A DNA stretch of 64,000 bases from Pseudoalteromonas rubra (GTDB taxonomy: Bacteria > Pseudomonadota > Gammaproteobacteria > Enterobacterales > Alteromonadaceae): the NCBI RefSeq assembly GCF_005887115.1, contig NZ_PNCJ01000014.1, positions 248,001 through 312,000 on the forward strand. Reading direction: 5' to 3'. Of the stretch, positions 25,296 to 34,172 are shown in pieces. The translations under genes and the position numbers were made by a program. The notes below the pieces were generated by a model. That model was not told where the DNA came from, searched no databases, and worked only from the letters and a program-made list of their open reading frames with translations. Within the stretch, counting starts at the first letter, position 1; each line of letters begins with the position of its first letter.

Positions 25296-26564
25296 CTACT
25301 GGGGCTCAGCAGTCAGTTCAACAGGTTGCACTGGACGGGTACGGTAGACCATGTAGTTACACAAAGATATCAGTGCCAGCGTGGCGGTGCTCAGGATTAT
25401 CCAGTCTGCTTGATTAGTATCGATAGCCCAATACAAAATGAACCCGTATAGCAGCTGAGTGACCGCTTCCATATGCAAGCCCAGCTTGGCACCGTCAAAG
25501 ACCAGACCGTTGAAATGGCACAGCCAGAAAAACAGTAGAGACATACTTACCAAAGGTAAGGTTGGCAGATCTCCAAAGTAACTCATCAGGTAGGTAAACA
25601 GCACCACAATGCTGCTAAAGCGCACAAATGCTGTCCACTTGGTGCGTTTGCAAATATAGGGGTCTTTGGGTTTAAAGTCTTTAGAGCGTACTTTGGCGCT
25701 GAGTGAGTAGAAGTCGGCTTTATTGGCCTTTTTAGGTAACCAGGCAGGTGGTGCAAAAATAGAGCAGAGCACTTCAAAAACTGAGCTGGAACATTTGATC
25801 TTTTGCCAGATGGTTTTTAAATAATAGGAGTTGATCACCAGTGGACTAAAACTGGGGTATGACTCGCGCACGCCATATACCACAGGATCGTCCTCAAGCT
25901 CACGTTGGTACGTACCAAACAAGCGGTCCCAGATGATCAGAATACCGCCATAGTTTTTGTCTATATAGGCGCGATTGCGGGCATGGTGGACACGGTGCAG
26001 CGAAGGCGTATTGAAGATTTTATCGGCGCGGGGCGTCTTTTTCAGATATTTGGTATGAATGCAAAATGCCCAGATGATTTGCGTGTAGCTGGCTGCCAGG
26101 AATACCTCCAGTGAAATCCCCATAAACGCCATCGGAATAAAGGTCATCCACATAGTCAGCTCTGTAAAATAGCTGATCCGAATGGACACACCAAAGTTGA
26201 AGTTTTCTGCGGTATGATGCACCAGATGATCGGCCCAAAACAGCCCTATCATGTGGTGAAAGCGGTGATTCCAGTAGTATAAGAAGTCATAGACGAAGAA
26301 TGCCAATACGTAGATCAGGGGATTGCTCTGATCTAAGTCAAACAGGCGATACTCATTATAAACCAAGGTATAAAGTGCTACGACAGCGAGCAGAAAAATA
26401 AATGATAAACCCAGATTGCCGAGCGCAATAGTGGCATTTGTGAGTGTATCGTTAAGGCGGTAATTTTTTTGCTTACGCAAAAAGTTGATGGTTGCCAGAA
26501 TAAATAGCGGCCCCAGATAGAAGGGCAGGGTATACATTACTTCTTCGGTAAAGTTGAGATCCAT
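25296..26564 (-). CDS. Sterol desaturase / fatty acid hydroxylase family protein
   Basis: The 422-residue membrane protein carries the di-iron histidine boxes of the fatty-acid-hydroxylase superfamily: H100-RFHH104, H113-LVHH117 and H190-RVHH194. The HHARN..YIDKNYGG..LIIWDRLFGTY segment following them is a conserved feature of the alkylglycerol-monooxygenase-like branch. An extra C-terminal membrane region of about 130 residues follows (long for the family, usually 270-300). It would use iron and oxygen to oxidise a lipid tail. AAGGG precedes the ATG. A shorter paralog lies at 60.7-61.5 kb. Confidence 0.88.
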   Translation of the reverse strand: MDLNFTEEVMYTLPFYLGPLFILATINFLRKQKNYRLNDTLTNATIALGNLGLSFIFLLAVVALYTLVYNEYRLFDLDQSNPLIYVLAFFVYDFLYYWNHRFHHMIGLFWADHLVHHTAENFNFGVSIRISYFTELTMWMTFIPMAFMGISLEVFLAASYTQIIWAFCIHTKYLKKTPRADKIFNTPSLHRVHHARNRAYIDKNYGGILIIWDRLFGTYQRELEDDPVVYGVRESYPSFSPLVINSYYLKTIWQKIKCSSSVFEVLCSIFAPPAWLPKKANKADFYSLSAKVRSKDFKPKDPYICKRTKWTAFVRFSSIVVLFTYLMSYFGDLPTLPLVSMSLLFFWLCHFNGLVFDGAKLGLHMEAVTQLLYGFILYWAIDTNQADWIILSTATLALISLCNYMVYRTRPVQPVELTAEPQ

Positions 26565-26970
26565 GTTAATCCCTTAGTGTGTCGTCTGAATACGTGTACG
26601 GCTTACCATGCGAAGGCCGGTAAGCGCATATCTCACCTATTTCGTCACAATAGATGTGTTGTAAACACCTGGCTGTGGCTGGAAGGTAAAATATTTATAT
26701 GTATGTTAACATTAATTTATCTTTTATTTCACGTTTTTTGTGTTACGCCACATTACAGTGGTCTGTGTTTTGTTGTTGAGCCTTTGTATCCGTCCTATTT
26801 TAAAATCGAGCGTTTGGTTAACATTGTGTTTTTGCAATGTGAATAAAAAATGGATTTAGAATAAATCTTTTGTTTTAATTTCTACGAGGGAATAAAAATT
26901 GAGTATTTGCTCAACCTTTGTTTAACCGTGCCGATAGCGTCTGTGGGATATAAAAAAGGAAATGAAAACA
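26565..26970. other. 406-base intergenic region, AT-rich
   Basis: This is the divergent region between the sterol desaturase operon and the secreted 512-residue protein gene. It is strongly AT-rich with short inverted repeats (ACATTG/CAATGT at 26821-26840). An 89-codon frame inside has no ribosome site and Cys/His-rich composition unlike real genes here, so it is not called. Confidence 0.6.
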
Positions 26971-28509
26971 ATGAAGAAGCATATATTACCGTTACTGAGT
27001 TTATTGGCATCAGCCATGGTTGTGCAGGCCGCGGATATACCTACAAAAGTTGTCAGTCAGAACTTTGATAACGGTTATGTCGGGCTATTTGTAGCCGATG
27101 GCACATTGAGCCAGTTTGAAACCTCAGCGTTGAATCCGATCAGTGGGCAACAAAGCCTGGCAATGACCAGCGAGGGCCATTATCGCGTAGGTACAGAGAT
27201 GCTGTTGATGCGTACTTTTTCACAGAACAGTACACTCAGCGTGTCTTTTGATCTCAGTACGCCATTTACAGATGAAGCTCAGAAAACGCCGTATGCACTG
27301 GCACAGTGTGTGTTTGAAATTGAATATGCTGATGGCAATACTTACCAGTCATATGTGTCACGTAACGACGATATCCCGACCTACAAAGACAGCGTCTACT
27401 CACACGATTGTCATATGACTGTGCCAGCAGGGAAGGCTGTGTTTAAAGTTACCTGGTTCCTCGAAAGCTATGCAGCACCGGGTGACACTGTGTACCTGGA
27501 CAACCTGGAACTCAAATTGTTTGAAGGAACCCATCAGCAAAATGCAGAAGTGGAGTTATTCAGACAAGGGCGAGAGTTTTCAACCTGGACGGATGAACAG
27601 ATCTCTACCTATTTTAGCAATACGCCGACTTTAGAGCAGATGAATAACACTGCTAGTTTGCGTTTGGCTCAATCCAGCAATGGCAGCTACAAAACACGCT
27701 TTGTGTTGCCAGAACCGGAATTTTCTCACACTTACCCTGAGTATGTTATTTATCAGGCGAGTATTACTAACCCAGGCTCCCAGCCAGTGAGTGCACAGCT
27801 ATATGCCAGTGCCAGCTATCAAAAGCAGTTCCGCGGTGGCGATCACAGCGCTTCGTTTGCGCCCAGTTATTATATTGCGCCGAATAGTACTGCCTTGGTA
27901 CCCGTTATCGTTGATTTAGGAAAGGATGGTCTGACAACCGATATTACATCTACCGAACTGCGTATTGAGTCTGATGGAGCGGTATTATTAAATAGTCTCA
28001 CACTGCATTCTGGGAGCAGTTTATCAGATGGCCTGGTGACCATTGCGACGTCTGGCTTCGAAACCAACGCGGGCGGCTTTGAAACCAGCACACCACAAGA
28101 CGTCACCCTGGTTAATCAGAGTCAACCGGTGATCAGCGGTGAGCAAAGCCTGGGCTTTGAGTTGAGTCCCTGGCGTCAGGCGGGTTTTACTCATTACTTC
28201 GGTTGGGGCAATCAGTATTATGCAGACAAAGTTTATACTCAACTTGCTGTGCAACTGCAAGAAGCTGAGAAAGACACCCCTGTCAGAGTCTGTACAGATG
28301 TCTATTACCTGGGAGGCGGCAAAGACAGCTACTGTGAACAGCGCATTGTGGGCGTTGGCAGTTTCGCGCTGCATGATGTACTCCCGGTTGACTCCACTAA
28401 GGCACTGTATCGCATTCTGGTACGAGTGCGTGCTTATGGTAACGTCAGTATTAAAGGTGAAATGGACAACTTTGTATTGGGTTACTGGCCTGCGATACCT
28501 GTGCAGTAA
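26971..28509 (+). CDS. Secreted protein with two related carbohydrate-binding-like modules
   Basis: The 512-residue precursor has a signal peptide (MKKHILPLLSLLASAMVVQA). No known family is recognised. It shows an internal repeat: the N-terminal part (about 20-180, NFDNGYVGLFVADGTLSQFE, ISGQQSLAM) resembles the C-terminal part (about 355-512, SGFETNAGGFETS, ISGEQSLGFELS). Each ends in YLDNLEL- or MDNFVLGYW-type strands, the pattern of jelly-roll sugar-binding modules. A different beta domain lies between. The second ATG (26971) is chosen because AAGGA is 10 bases upstream; the first (26962) would leave one base. It is probably exported to the periplasm or outside. No function is assigned. Confidence 0.7.
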   Translation: MKKHILPLLSLLASAMVVQAADIPTKVVSQNFDNGYVGLFVADGTLSQFETSALNPISGQQSLAMTSEGHYRVGTEMLLMRTFSQNSTLSVSFDLSTPFTDEAQKTPYALAQCVFEIEYADGNTYQSYVSRNDDIPTYKDSVYSHDCHMTVPAGKAVFKVTWFLESYAAPGDTVYLDNLELKLFEGTHQQNAEVELFRQGREFSTWTDEQISTYFSNTPTLEQMNNTASLRLAQSSNGSYKTRFVLPEPEFSHTYPEYVIYQASITNPGSQPVSAQLYASASYQKQFRGGDHSASFAPSYYIAPNSTALVPVIVDLGKDGLTTDITSTELRIESDGAVLLNSLTLHSGSSLSDGLVTIATSGFETNAGGFETSTPQDVTLVNQSQPVISGEQSLGFELSPWRQAGFTHYFGWGNQYYADKVYTQLAVQLQEAEKDTPVRVCTDVYYLGGGKDSYCEQRIVGVGSFALHDVLPVDSTKALYRILVRVRAYGNVSIKGEMDNFVLGYWPAIPVQ

Positions 28510-28521
28510 CGGGTATACGCG

Positions 28522-28547
28522 AAGCGCACAGACCTGTCGGTGCGCTT
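28522..28547 (+). terminator. Hairpin after the two-module secreted protein gene
   Basis: AAGCGCAC (28522-28529) pairs with GTGCGCTT (28540-28547). It stands 12 bases after the stop and before a convergent gene. The T-run is short. Confidence 0.5.
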
Positions 28548-28608
28548 TGTACAGAGCAGCTAATGAGCACAATTGTTATGATGAGCTGTTAAGCAGAGTT
28601 TATAACGC

Positions 28609-29103
28609 TTATTGGATCTTATGGTAAATACCATAAAACAGGGTTTGCCAGGACTTGCCGTTATTACTGGAAGACTGCCAGTGCTGGTGAACCGTGTCGT
28701 TCTTTTTAGGTTGCCAGGTAATGCGATGTAAAACGGGCTTACCCTCACTGTCCTGCCCGGGACCTTGCAATACCATGCCGTTATTGTCCCTGTTGCCATT
28801 GAGCTGCAGCAGTAACCCCGCGTTGTCAGTCCAGCTCTGGTGCCACTGCTGTTGTTGCTTGTCGAAGATATTCAGACTTTTACCCTGATAACCGGAAACA
28901 GCCTGATATTCTTCTAAAATCACACACCCATTAAGTATTTTAGTGATTTTGCTGTTGCCGGCAAATTGCCCCTTGGACATGACCCGCCATTCTCCTACCC
29001 AGAAATCAAAGGCATGATACTGAGGGCTGTCACATAACGAACGCGCATGGACAGAGCCGGCGCAGCAGGTGAGTAAAAGCGAACATAGGATCTTTTTCAA
29101 CAT
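28609..29103 (-). CDS. Secreted DUF1579-like small protein
   Basis: The 164-residue precursor has a signal peptide (MLKKILCSLLLTCCAGSVHA). The mature part starts CDSPQYHAFDFWVGEWRV, the Fxx-W-x-G-x-W motif found at the start of DUF1579-type lipocalin-like barrels, then LNGCVILEEYQ. These proteins are periplasmic or secreted and of unknown function. The later ATG (29103) is used because it gives a compact signal peptide; an ATG four codons earlier is equally possible, and neither has a strong ribosome site. It is single-gene and transcribed away from the sulfatase-modifying-factor-like gene's end. Confidence 0.65.
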   Translation of the reverse strand: MLKKILCSLLLTCCAGSVHARSLCDSPQYHAFDFWVGEWRVMSKGQFAGNSKITKILNGCVILEEYQAVSGYQGKSLNIFDKQQQQWHQSWTDNAGLLLQLNGNRDNNGMVLQGPGQDSEGKPVLHRITWQPKKNDTVHQHWQSSSNNGKSWQTLFYGIYHKIQ

Positions 29104-29226
29104 GTGGCGATACATTCCGTATTGTGGACTATCTGAGTGACAGTCAAATCCGCAATTCTTAATAAAAATAGTCAGTTTTACGTGAATTAGGCAAGGTGGG
29201 GAAAGCGAGTTTCCCCAAATTCATCG

Positions 29227-30879
29227 TTATTCCTGATGTAGTGCTAGCCAGTTGAGCTTCCAGTTGGTGTCGTGAGAGTGGAGTTTTAATGTATGTTGAC
29301 CCGCAGCCAGATAAATACGTTCTCCTTGTTGTGTTTGCCAGTCATGGTATCCGCCTGTACCACGGACCGTGTGCGCAGAGATTGGCTTATCATCGATTTT
29401 AACGGTAAACCCTTTGCCGTCGCGGGGCCCTGCGATACGATAACTAAGACGATAGTAGCCACTCTTGCTAACGTTGATCTGGTAATCAAGCTGAGCATCC
29501 TCAGCAATGCCATCGCCGCCAGTCAGATTTAAGCGCCCGTCCGTGTCTGAAGTACGGGCGGTATTTGCGCCAGTCATGGCGTAAGCATACTCTGCCTCGA
29601 TTCGACCTGGCACCGACAGCGCTTTACCACTGGTTTTGACCAGATTGCTATAATTACTTTGCAGGTTACGGCGCACCGCAACCACCGTATATTCATATAC
29701 ATTGGGAGAGGCATTGGCATCGGTATACTGAGTATCAATGACATTATCTGCAATCAGTTCAAACATCGAGCCTGCGCTGTGATTGCGATAGATTCGATAC
29801 CCTGAGATATCCTTTTGCGTACTGCGGTCCCAGCTCAATATGGCGTACCCATTGTTCTGCGACAGGGTTAAGTTAGTCACCGGCTGAGGGTAAGCAAACT
29901 GCTGATCCCGGCGTTGCTGCTCCTGCTTCTGTGCCATGATGAGTTGCTGCTGGAATCGACGGGAGGCTTTGCTTTGTTTCGGTACAGGACCGTCCAGTGC
30001 GACACGAAACCCTTCGGCGGCACCTGCAAAGTCTTCGGGCATACTTCCACGACGGGTAACCGGCCAGATATTCCAGTGCCAGCTGCTGCCTCGTACCGAG
30101 CGGCGTTCGCATTGACCTGATTGAAAAGCTTGGCCATTTTCGCTGGCTTGCTGATAATTGCCCTGATAGCAATCCCCCAGTAATTCAGCGACATTGCTGA
30201 GCATATCGTGCAAACCATAGGGGTTGGGCTGGTACATGCCGACCACACTGGCAAAGGTCGCGTGATCAACGCAATCGGCAAATCCGTCAACAAAGTTCAC
30301 ATAAGTACTGTTGGTGGTGCGTTGTAGCTCGTTTTCACCACTGAGATCTGCTGTATTCTCATACTGGCACACAGAAGGGTGCTTAGGGTCATCGCCGAAG
30401 TAAAAGCGGCTTGTTGCTCCCCCGCGTGCAGCATATTCCCACTCGGCTTCACTGGGCAGTCGATAGGCCTTTCCCGTCGTTTTTGCCAGCCAGTCTACAT
30501 AGGCTTTGGCGCCTGCCCAGCTAACGCAGATAGCGGGCTGGAAGTCGTTGTCTGTCAAGCTGTTGTTATCCCAACTGCCCGGTGTGTTGCCAATAAACCA
30601 ACTATCAAGCTGGTGATAGCATTCCTGGGGCGCTACGAAACCAGTGGCTTCTACAAAGCGTCGGTACTCTCTGACCGTCACTTCATATTTGCCCAGACTG
30701 AATTCGGGCAGTGTGACCGTGTGAACGGGCTGGCTGTTTTCATTGTCAGGGCTACCCATTGCAAAACTGCCTGCCGGAAGTGTGACCATAATGGGCTCAA
30801 TGGGGGAGAAGTTACCGGCTAGTGTCGGTGCACAGATTGTCAGCAATATCAGTGTTGAACAGGGGAGTGTGATTTTCAT
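29227..30879 (-). CDS. Secreted sulfatase-modifying-factor-like protein with FN3 and carbohydrate-binding modules
   Basis: The 550-residue precursor has a signal peptide (to about 21). Residues 25-300 form an FGE/SUMF1-EgtB-PvdO domain: MVTLPAGSFAMGSPD, GKYEVTVREYRRF, CVSWAGAKAYVDWLA, YRLPSEAEWEYAARGG and a C-terminal RRSVRGSSWHWN...EGFRV. The Cys pair that binds copper in formylglycine-generating enzymes (SWxC...C) is absent, so catalysis of that kind is unlikely. A linker then an FN3-like domain (about 345-430, NGYAILSWDRSTQKDISGYRIYR) and a beta-sandwich carbohydrate-binding-like domain (about 435-550, IEAEYAYAMTGANTARTSD) follow. It may bind glycans outside the cell. AGGAA precedes the ATG. 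Confidence 0.8.
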   Translation of the reverse strand: MKITLPCSTLILLTICAPTLAGNFSPIEPIMVTLPAGSFAMGSPDNENSQPVHTVTLPEFSLGKYEVTVREYRRFVEATGFVAPQECYHQLDSWFIGNTPGSWDNNSLTDNDFQPAICVSWAGAKAYVDWLAKTTGKAYRLPSEAEWEYAARGGATSRFYFGDDPKHPSVCQYENTADLSGENELQRTTNSTYVNFVDGFADCVDHATFASVVGMYQPNPYGLHDMLSNVAELLGDCYQGNYQQASENGQAFQSGQCERRSVRGSSWHWNIWPVTRRGSMPEDFAGAAEGFRVALDGPVPKQSKASRRFQQQLIMAQKQEQQRRDQQFAYPQPVTNLTLSQNNGYAILSWDRSTQKDISGYRIYRNHSAGSMFELIADNVIDTQYTDANASPNVYEYTVVAVRRNLQSNYSNLVKTSGKALSVPGRIEAEYAYAMTGANTARTSDTDGRLNLTGGDGIAEDAQLDYQINVSKSGYYRLSYRIAGPRDGKGFTVKIDDKPISAHTVRGTGGYHDWQTQQGERIYLAAGQHTLKLHSHDTNWKLNWLALHQE

Positions 30880-31104
30880 GATTATTTTTCCTGTAAAAAA
30901 GACGCTTTCACCATGCCTAACCAGCGAGGGGAAAATCCTAGCGATTTTTTACAAAGTGAGAATAATAGAAATATTTTAGATTGGGTTAGATAGAAAAATT
31001 TATCTAACATGTTGATATATATGTTTATTTAATTTTTTGCAGTGCAGCGGAATTTCAATAGCCGTGAAAGTGCAGGGAAGGAAAATAAAACACTTTGGGG
31101 GAAA

Positions 31105-31129
31105 TTCTGGCCGCAGGGTACGGCCAGAA
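31105..31129 (-). terminator. Terminator of ybiT
   Basis: TTCTGGCCG (31105-31113) pairs perfectly with CGGCCAGAA (31121-31129) around a 7-base loop, 9 bases past the stop codon of ybiT. On the minus strand a short T-run follows (TTT, then C-rich). Confidence 0.6.
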
Positions 31130-31137
31130 AAACAGGC

Positions 31138-32730
31138 TTACTGTTCAGCGGCCTGTTTTGCCAGGTACTCGTCATAAGTGCCCTGGAAGTCAATGATCTG
31201 ACCGTCTTTGATTTCCCAGATACGGGTGGCCAAAGAAGAGACGAATTGACGGTCGTGAGATACGAAGAACAGGGTACCTTCGTACTGCTCCAGCGCCATG
31301 TTCAGTGACTCAATGGATTCCATGTCCATGTGGTTGGTCGGTTCATCCATTAACAGAATGTTAGGCTTGTGCATCATCAGCTTACCAAACAGCATGCGAC
31401 CTTGCTCACCCCCGGAAATCACCTTAACTGACTTCTTGATGTCGTTTTGTGAGAACAACATACGACCCAGGAACCCCCGTACGACCTGTTCGTCATCACC
31501 TTCTTGTTGCCATTGCTCCATCCATTGAAACAGATCTAAGTCTTTTTCGAACTCGTCCGCGTGATCCTGGGCATAGTAGCCAATGTTGGCATTTTCTGAC
31601 CACTTAAATGCGCCCGACTTAGGCGCCATACGTCCAGCCAGGGTGTTAAGCAAGGTTGTTTTACCTACGCCGTTTTCACCAATGATGGCAACTTTTTCAC
31701 CTACTTCAACCAGGCCATTGAGGCCACTGAACAGCACGTCTTCATAGCCTTGCGACAGGGTTTCCAGCTCCAGCGCATTACGGAACAGCTGTTTAGATTG
31801 TTCGAAGCGAATAAACGGGTTTTGACGGCTTGAAGCTTTAACTTCTTCCAGCTGAATTTTATCAATCTGTTTGGCACGCGAAGTGGCCTGCTTGGCTTTA
31901 GAAGCATTCGCTGAGAAGCGCGAAACAAATTGCTGAAGTTCAGTGATCTGGGCTTTCTTCTTGGCATTGTCAGCAAGCAGACGTTCCCGCGCCTGAGTGG
32001 CTGCCAGCATGTATTCGTCATAGTTGCCCGGATAAATACGCAGCTCACCATAGTCGATATCGGCCATGTGGGTACACACCGAGTTCAAAAAGTGACGATC
32101 GTGCGAGATGATGATCATAGTGCAGTCACGCTGATTGAGTACGTCTTCAAGCCACTTGATGGTATAGATGTCCAGGTTGTTGGTCGGTTCGTCGAGTAGC
32201 ATGATATCTGGTTCGGCGAACAGTACCTGCGCCAGCAGCACTCGTAGTTTCCAGCCTGGTGCCACTTCTGACATAGGCCCATAGTGTTGCTCTGTTGGAA
32301 TGCCCACCCCCAGCAGCAGCTCACCAGCTTTAGCTTCAGCGGCATACCCATCCATTTCTGCGAATTGAGTTTCGAGGTCGGCGACTTTCATGCCATCTTC
32401 TTCACTCATTTCCGGCAAAGCATAAATGCGATCGCGTTCCTGTTTCACTTCCCATAGCTCTTTGTGACCCATGATCACCGTATCGACCACCGAGAATTCC
32501 TCGTAGGCAAACTGATCCTGATTTAGCTTAGCAATGCGTTCATTCGGATCATAAGAAACGTTGCCCGCACTGGCCTCCAGTTCTTTGCTGAGGATCTTCA
32601 TAAAGGTCGATTTACCACAGCCATTGGCGCCTATCAGACCATAGCGATTACCGTCGCCAAATTTAACCGAGATATTTTCAAACAGTGGCTTGGCGCCAAA
32701 CTGCATGGTGATGTTGTTACAAGACAGCAT
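31138..32730 (-). CDS. ybiT: ABC-F family ATPase YbiT
   Basis: The 530-residue cytoplasmic protein contains two ABC domains without membrane segments, as in ABC-F translation factors. The first Walker A is GANGCGKST (34-42) and the second GENGVGKTT (about 354-362); both have the [10 protein letters not shown] / [14 protein letters not shown] Walker B. The linker rich in Lys/Arg ([20 protein letters not shown]) is the ribosome-contact P-site motif region. Length and sequence match E. coli YbiT (530 residues). ABC-F proteins adjust ribosomes stalled or idle; the exact target of YbiT is not fixed. An AGGGG-type ribosome site precedes the ATG. It stands as a single gene with its own terminator. 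Confidence 0.92.
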   Translation of the reverse strand: MLSCNNITMQFGAKPLFENISVKFGDGNRYGLIGANGCGKSTFMKILSKELEASAGNVSYDPNERIAKLNQDQFAYEEFSVVDTVIMGHKELWEVKQERDRIYALPEMSEEDGMKVADLETQFAEMDGYAAEAKAGELLLGVGIPTEQHYGPMSEVAPGWKLRVLLAQVLFAEPDIMLLDEPTNNLDIYTIKWLEDVLNQRDCTMIIISHDRHFLNSVCTHMADIDYGELRIYPGNYDEYMLAATQARERLLADNAKKKAQITELQQFVSRFSANASKAKQATSRAKQIDKIQLEEVKASSRQNPFIRFEQSKQLFRNALELETLSQGYEDVLFSGLNGLVEVGEKVAIIGENGVGKTTLLNTLAGRMAPKSGAFKWSENANIGYYAQDHADEFEKDLDLFQWMEQWQQEGDDEQVVRGFLGRMLFSQNDIKKSVKVISGGEQGRMLFGKLMMHKPNILLMDEPTNHMDMESIESLNMALEQYEGTLFFVSHDRQFVSSLATRIWEIKDGQIIDFQGTYDEYLAKQAAEQ

Positions 32731-32835
32731 AAGGGGTGCTCATTAGATTCAATTGCCGCGATTTTAGCATTAAATCGCGGCAGGGGGGGAAGGTTATTGC
32801 GGTATAACCTGATATGGCTTTACATAGGCTGGCAG

Positions 32836-33321
32836 TCAGTAATCAGGCTTTTTACGAAGTGCAAACGCGATTGCGCACAAACCCAGGCCAGCAATAAACA
32901 GGAATAATCTCCAGAGGTTGTTTTCCAAAACAAACTGTGAATAACTTTTGAGTGTAACCCCACCTCTGTTTACTTCATACACGGTATATGCCGAAATATC
33001 AGCGCGATACTTGACCAGTAATTGCACATTGTCGCCCGGCTTAAGAGGCGCATTGGTTTTTTTGTGTAACACCATTTGGGTACTGCCGGTGTTTAACCTG
33101 ATGAAATAGCACTTAGCTTTACCACAGGCGGTACTGGACACATAGGGTTCTCCCAACTGACCTGACACCTCTCTTAAGGATGTTTTATCGGGCAGGTCCA
33201 ACAGAAACAGGCTCAGTATAATCATCAGCAAACCAATTCCCAGTATATTGGCTAAACCTTGTTGCCTATCGTCCTCATCAGTGTATTCCGTGATGGGCGA
33301 GGTATAAGGTTCTTTTTTCAT
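32836..33321 (-). CDS. Two-helix membrane protein, family not recognised
   Basis: The 161-residue protein has a hydrophobic helix near residues 26-42 (ANILGIGLLMIILSLFLLDL) and another near 135-152 (LWRLFLFIAGLGLCAIAFAL). The loop between is beta-rich with two Cys (TACGKAKCYF), probably a periplasmic OB-like domain carrying a disulfide. It starts two bases after the HAD-phosphatase stop, so they are co-transcribed and maybe co-translated. I recognise no family. The Lys-rich C-terminus would face the cytoplasm. Confidence 0.6.
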   Translation of the reverse strand: MKKEPYTSPITEYTDEDDRQQGLANILGIGLLMIILSLFLLDLPDKTSLREVSGQLGEPYVSSTACGKAKCYFIRLNTGSTQMVLHKKTNAPLKPGDNVQLLVKYRADISAYTVYEVNRGGVTLKSYSQFVLENNLWRLFLFIAGLGLCAIAFALRKKPDY

Positions 33322-33323
33322 TC

Positions 33324-34076
33324 TTATTCTCTAAGCTCGTTTGCCAGCTGGCTCAGTGTATCAGCCACACCTTGCTCTGTCAGGCGGATGAAATCACAAT
33401 TTGGCGCTATCTGCTCGCCGACAACATAAGCTTGCCGGGCAGCTTCCAGCATTGCAATGTCGTTGACATCGTTACCAAAACACACGGTTTGCTGCATATC
33501 CAGGCCAAGTTCCAGCAATGCCGTGAGCTTGTTGCTGTGTGCGGGCACCAGATCAAAACAATGATGGCCGTTGTGATGATAGATTTCAAAGCTGCTTAGC
33601 GTCTGCTCACAAACTTGCTTGACCTGCTCATGATGTTCATCCTCTAACACCAGTAACTTCACAATGGGCTCTTGTCTTAGGGTTTGATTGCTGCCCGGTG
33701 GGATGCCAAGTTCGGCCACATGTTGATGAAAATGGTGAGGCTTATCGGAGATGGCATACTGCCAGTGACCGTCAAACAAATACGCTATCTCGTGGTTATC
33801 CAGCCAACAGAGTAGGGTTTGCACCTGAACGGGGTCGAAGCTATGGGCTTTGATCACGGCTTTGTTCTGACTGAACATGGCGCCATTACAACCAATGATG
33901 GGGTGATGCCAGAAGCATTCAGGCAACACCGGCAAGGTATCTCTGAGTGGCCGGGCTGTGGCGAAATACAGGTTGCCACCACTGCGCTCCAGCGCTAGCA
34001 GGGCATGTTTAATGTCGTCTTGCATGCGCTGGGCATGGAATACGGTGGTGCCATCCAAATCAAAAACAAAATTCAT
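33324..34076 (-). CDS. HAD-superfamily Cof-type phosphatase
   Basis: The 250-residue protein has the HAD motif I D6-L-D8-G-T (FVFDLDGTTVF), motif II (YFATARPLRD), a Lys in the third motif (PIVKLLVLEDE region) and motif IV FGNDVNDIAMLEAA. The cap between is the Cof/type IIB kind. Such enzymes dephosphorylate sugar phosphates, FMN or PLP in the cytoplasm; the substrate is unknown. The ATG at 34076 follows GGAAG and is the only start giving a canonical N-terminus. It is divergent from the AraC gene, which may control it, because AraC-type direct repeats sit in the shared promoter. Confidence 0.85.
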   Translation of the reverse strand: MNFVFDLDGTTVFHAQRMQDDIKHALLALERSGGNLYFATARPLRDTLPVLPECFWHHPIIGCNGAMFSQNKAVIKAHSFDPVQVQTLLCWLDNHEIAYLFDGHWQYAISDKPHHFHQHVAELGIPPGSNQTLRQEPIVKLLVLEDEHHEQVKQVCEQTLSSFEIYHHNGHHCFDLVPAHSNKLTALLELGLDMQQTVCFGNDVNDIAMLEAARQAYVVGEQIAPNCDFIRLTEQGVADTLSQLANELRE

Positions 34077-34138
34077 AGTTACTTCCGGGTACAAAATCGA
34101 GTGTTTACTTTGCCAAACTGACAACTTAGTATTTAAGT

Positions 34139-34171
34139 TATTGGCTCAAAATATTTAAATATTGGCTTAAA
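34139..34171. promoter_or_regulatory. Direct repeats, candidate AraC-type operator
   Basis: TATTGGCTCAAA (34139-34150) and TATTGGCTTAAA (34160-34171) are direct repeats with one mismatch, 21 bases apart start to start, which is two helical turns. This is the usual arrangement of half-sites for AraC-family dimers, and the repeats lie just before the AraC gene and 63 bases from the divergent HAD gene. Binding by that AraC protein is inferred. Confidence 0.6.
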
Positions 34172-34172
34172 T

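Noticed and set aside
26577..26846. 89-codon frame in the intergenic region before the secreted duplicated protein.
   Set aside because: No Shine-Dalgarno site, no family signal, and an amino-acid mix typical of AT-rich noncoding DNA.
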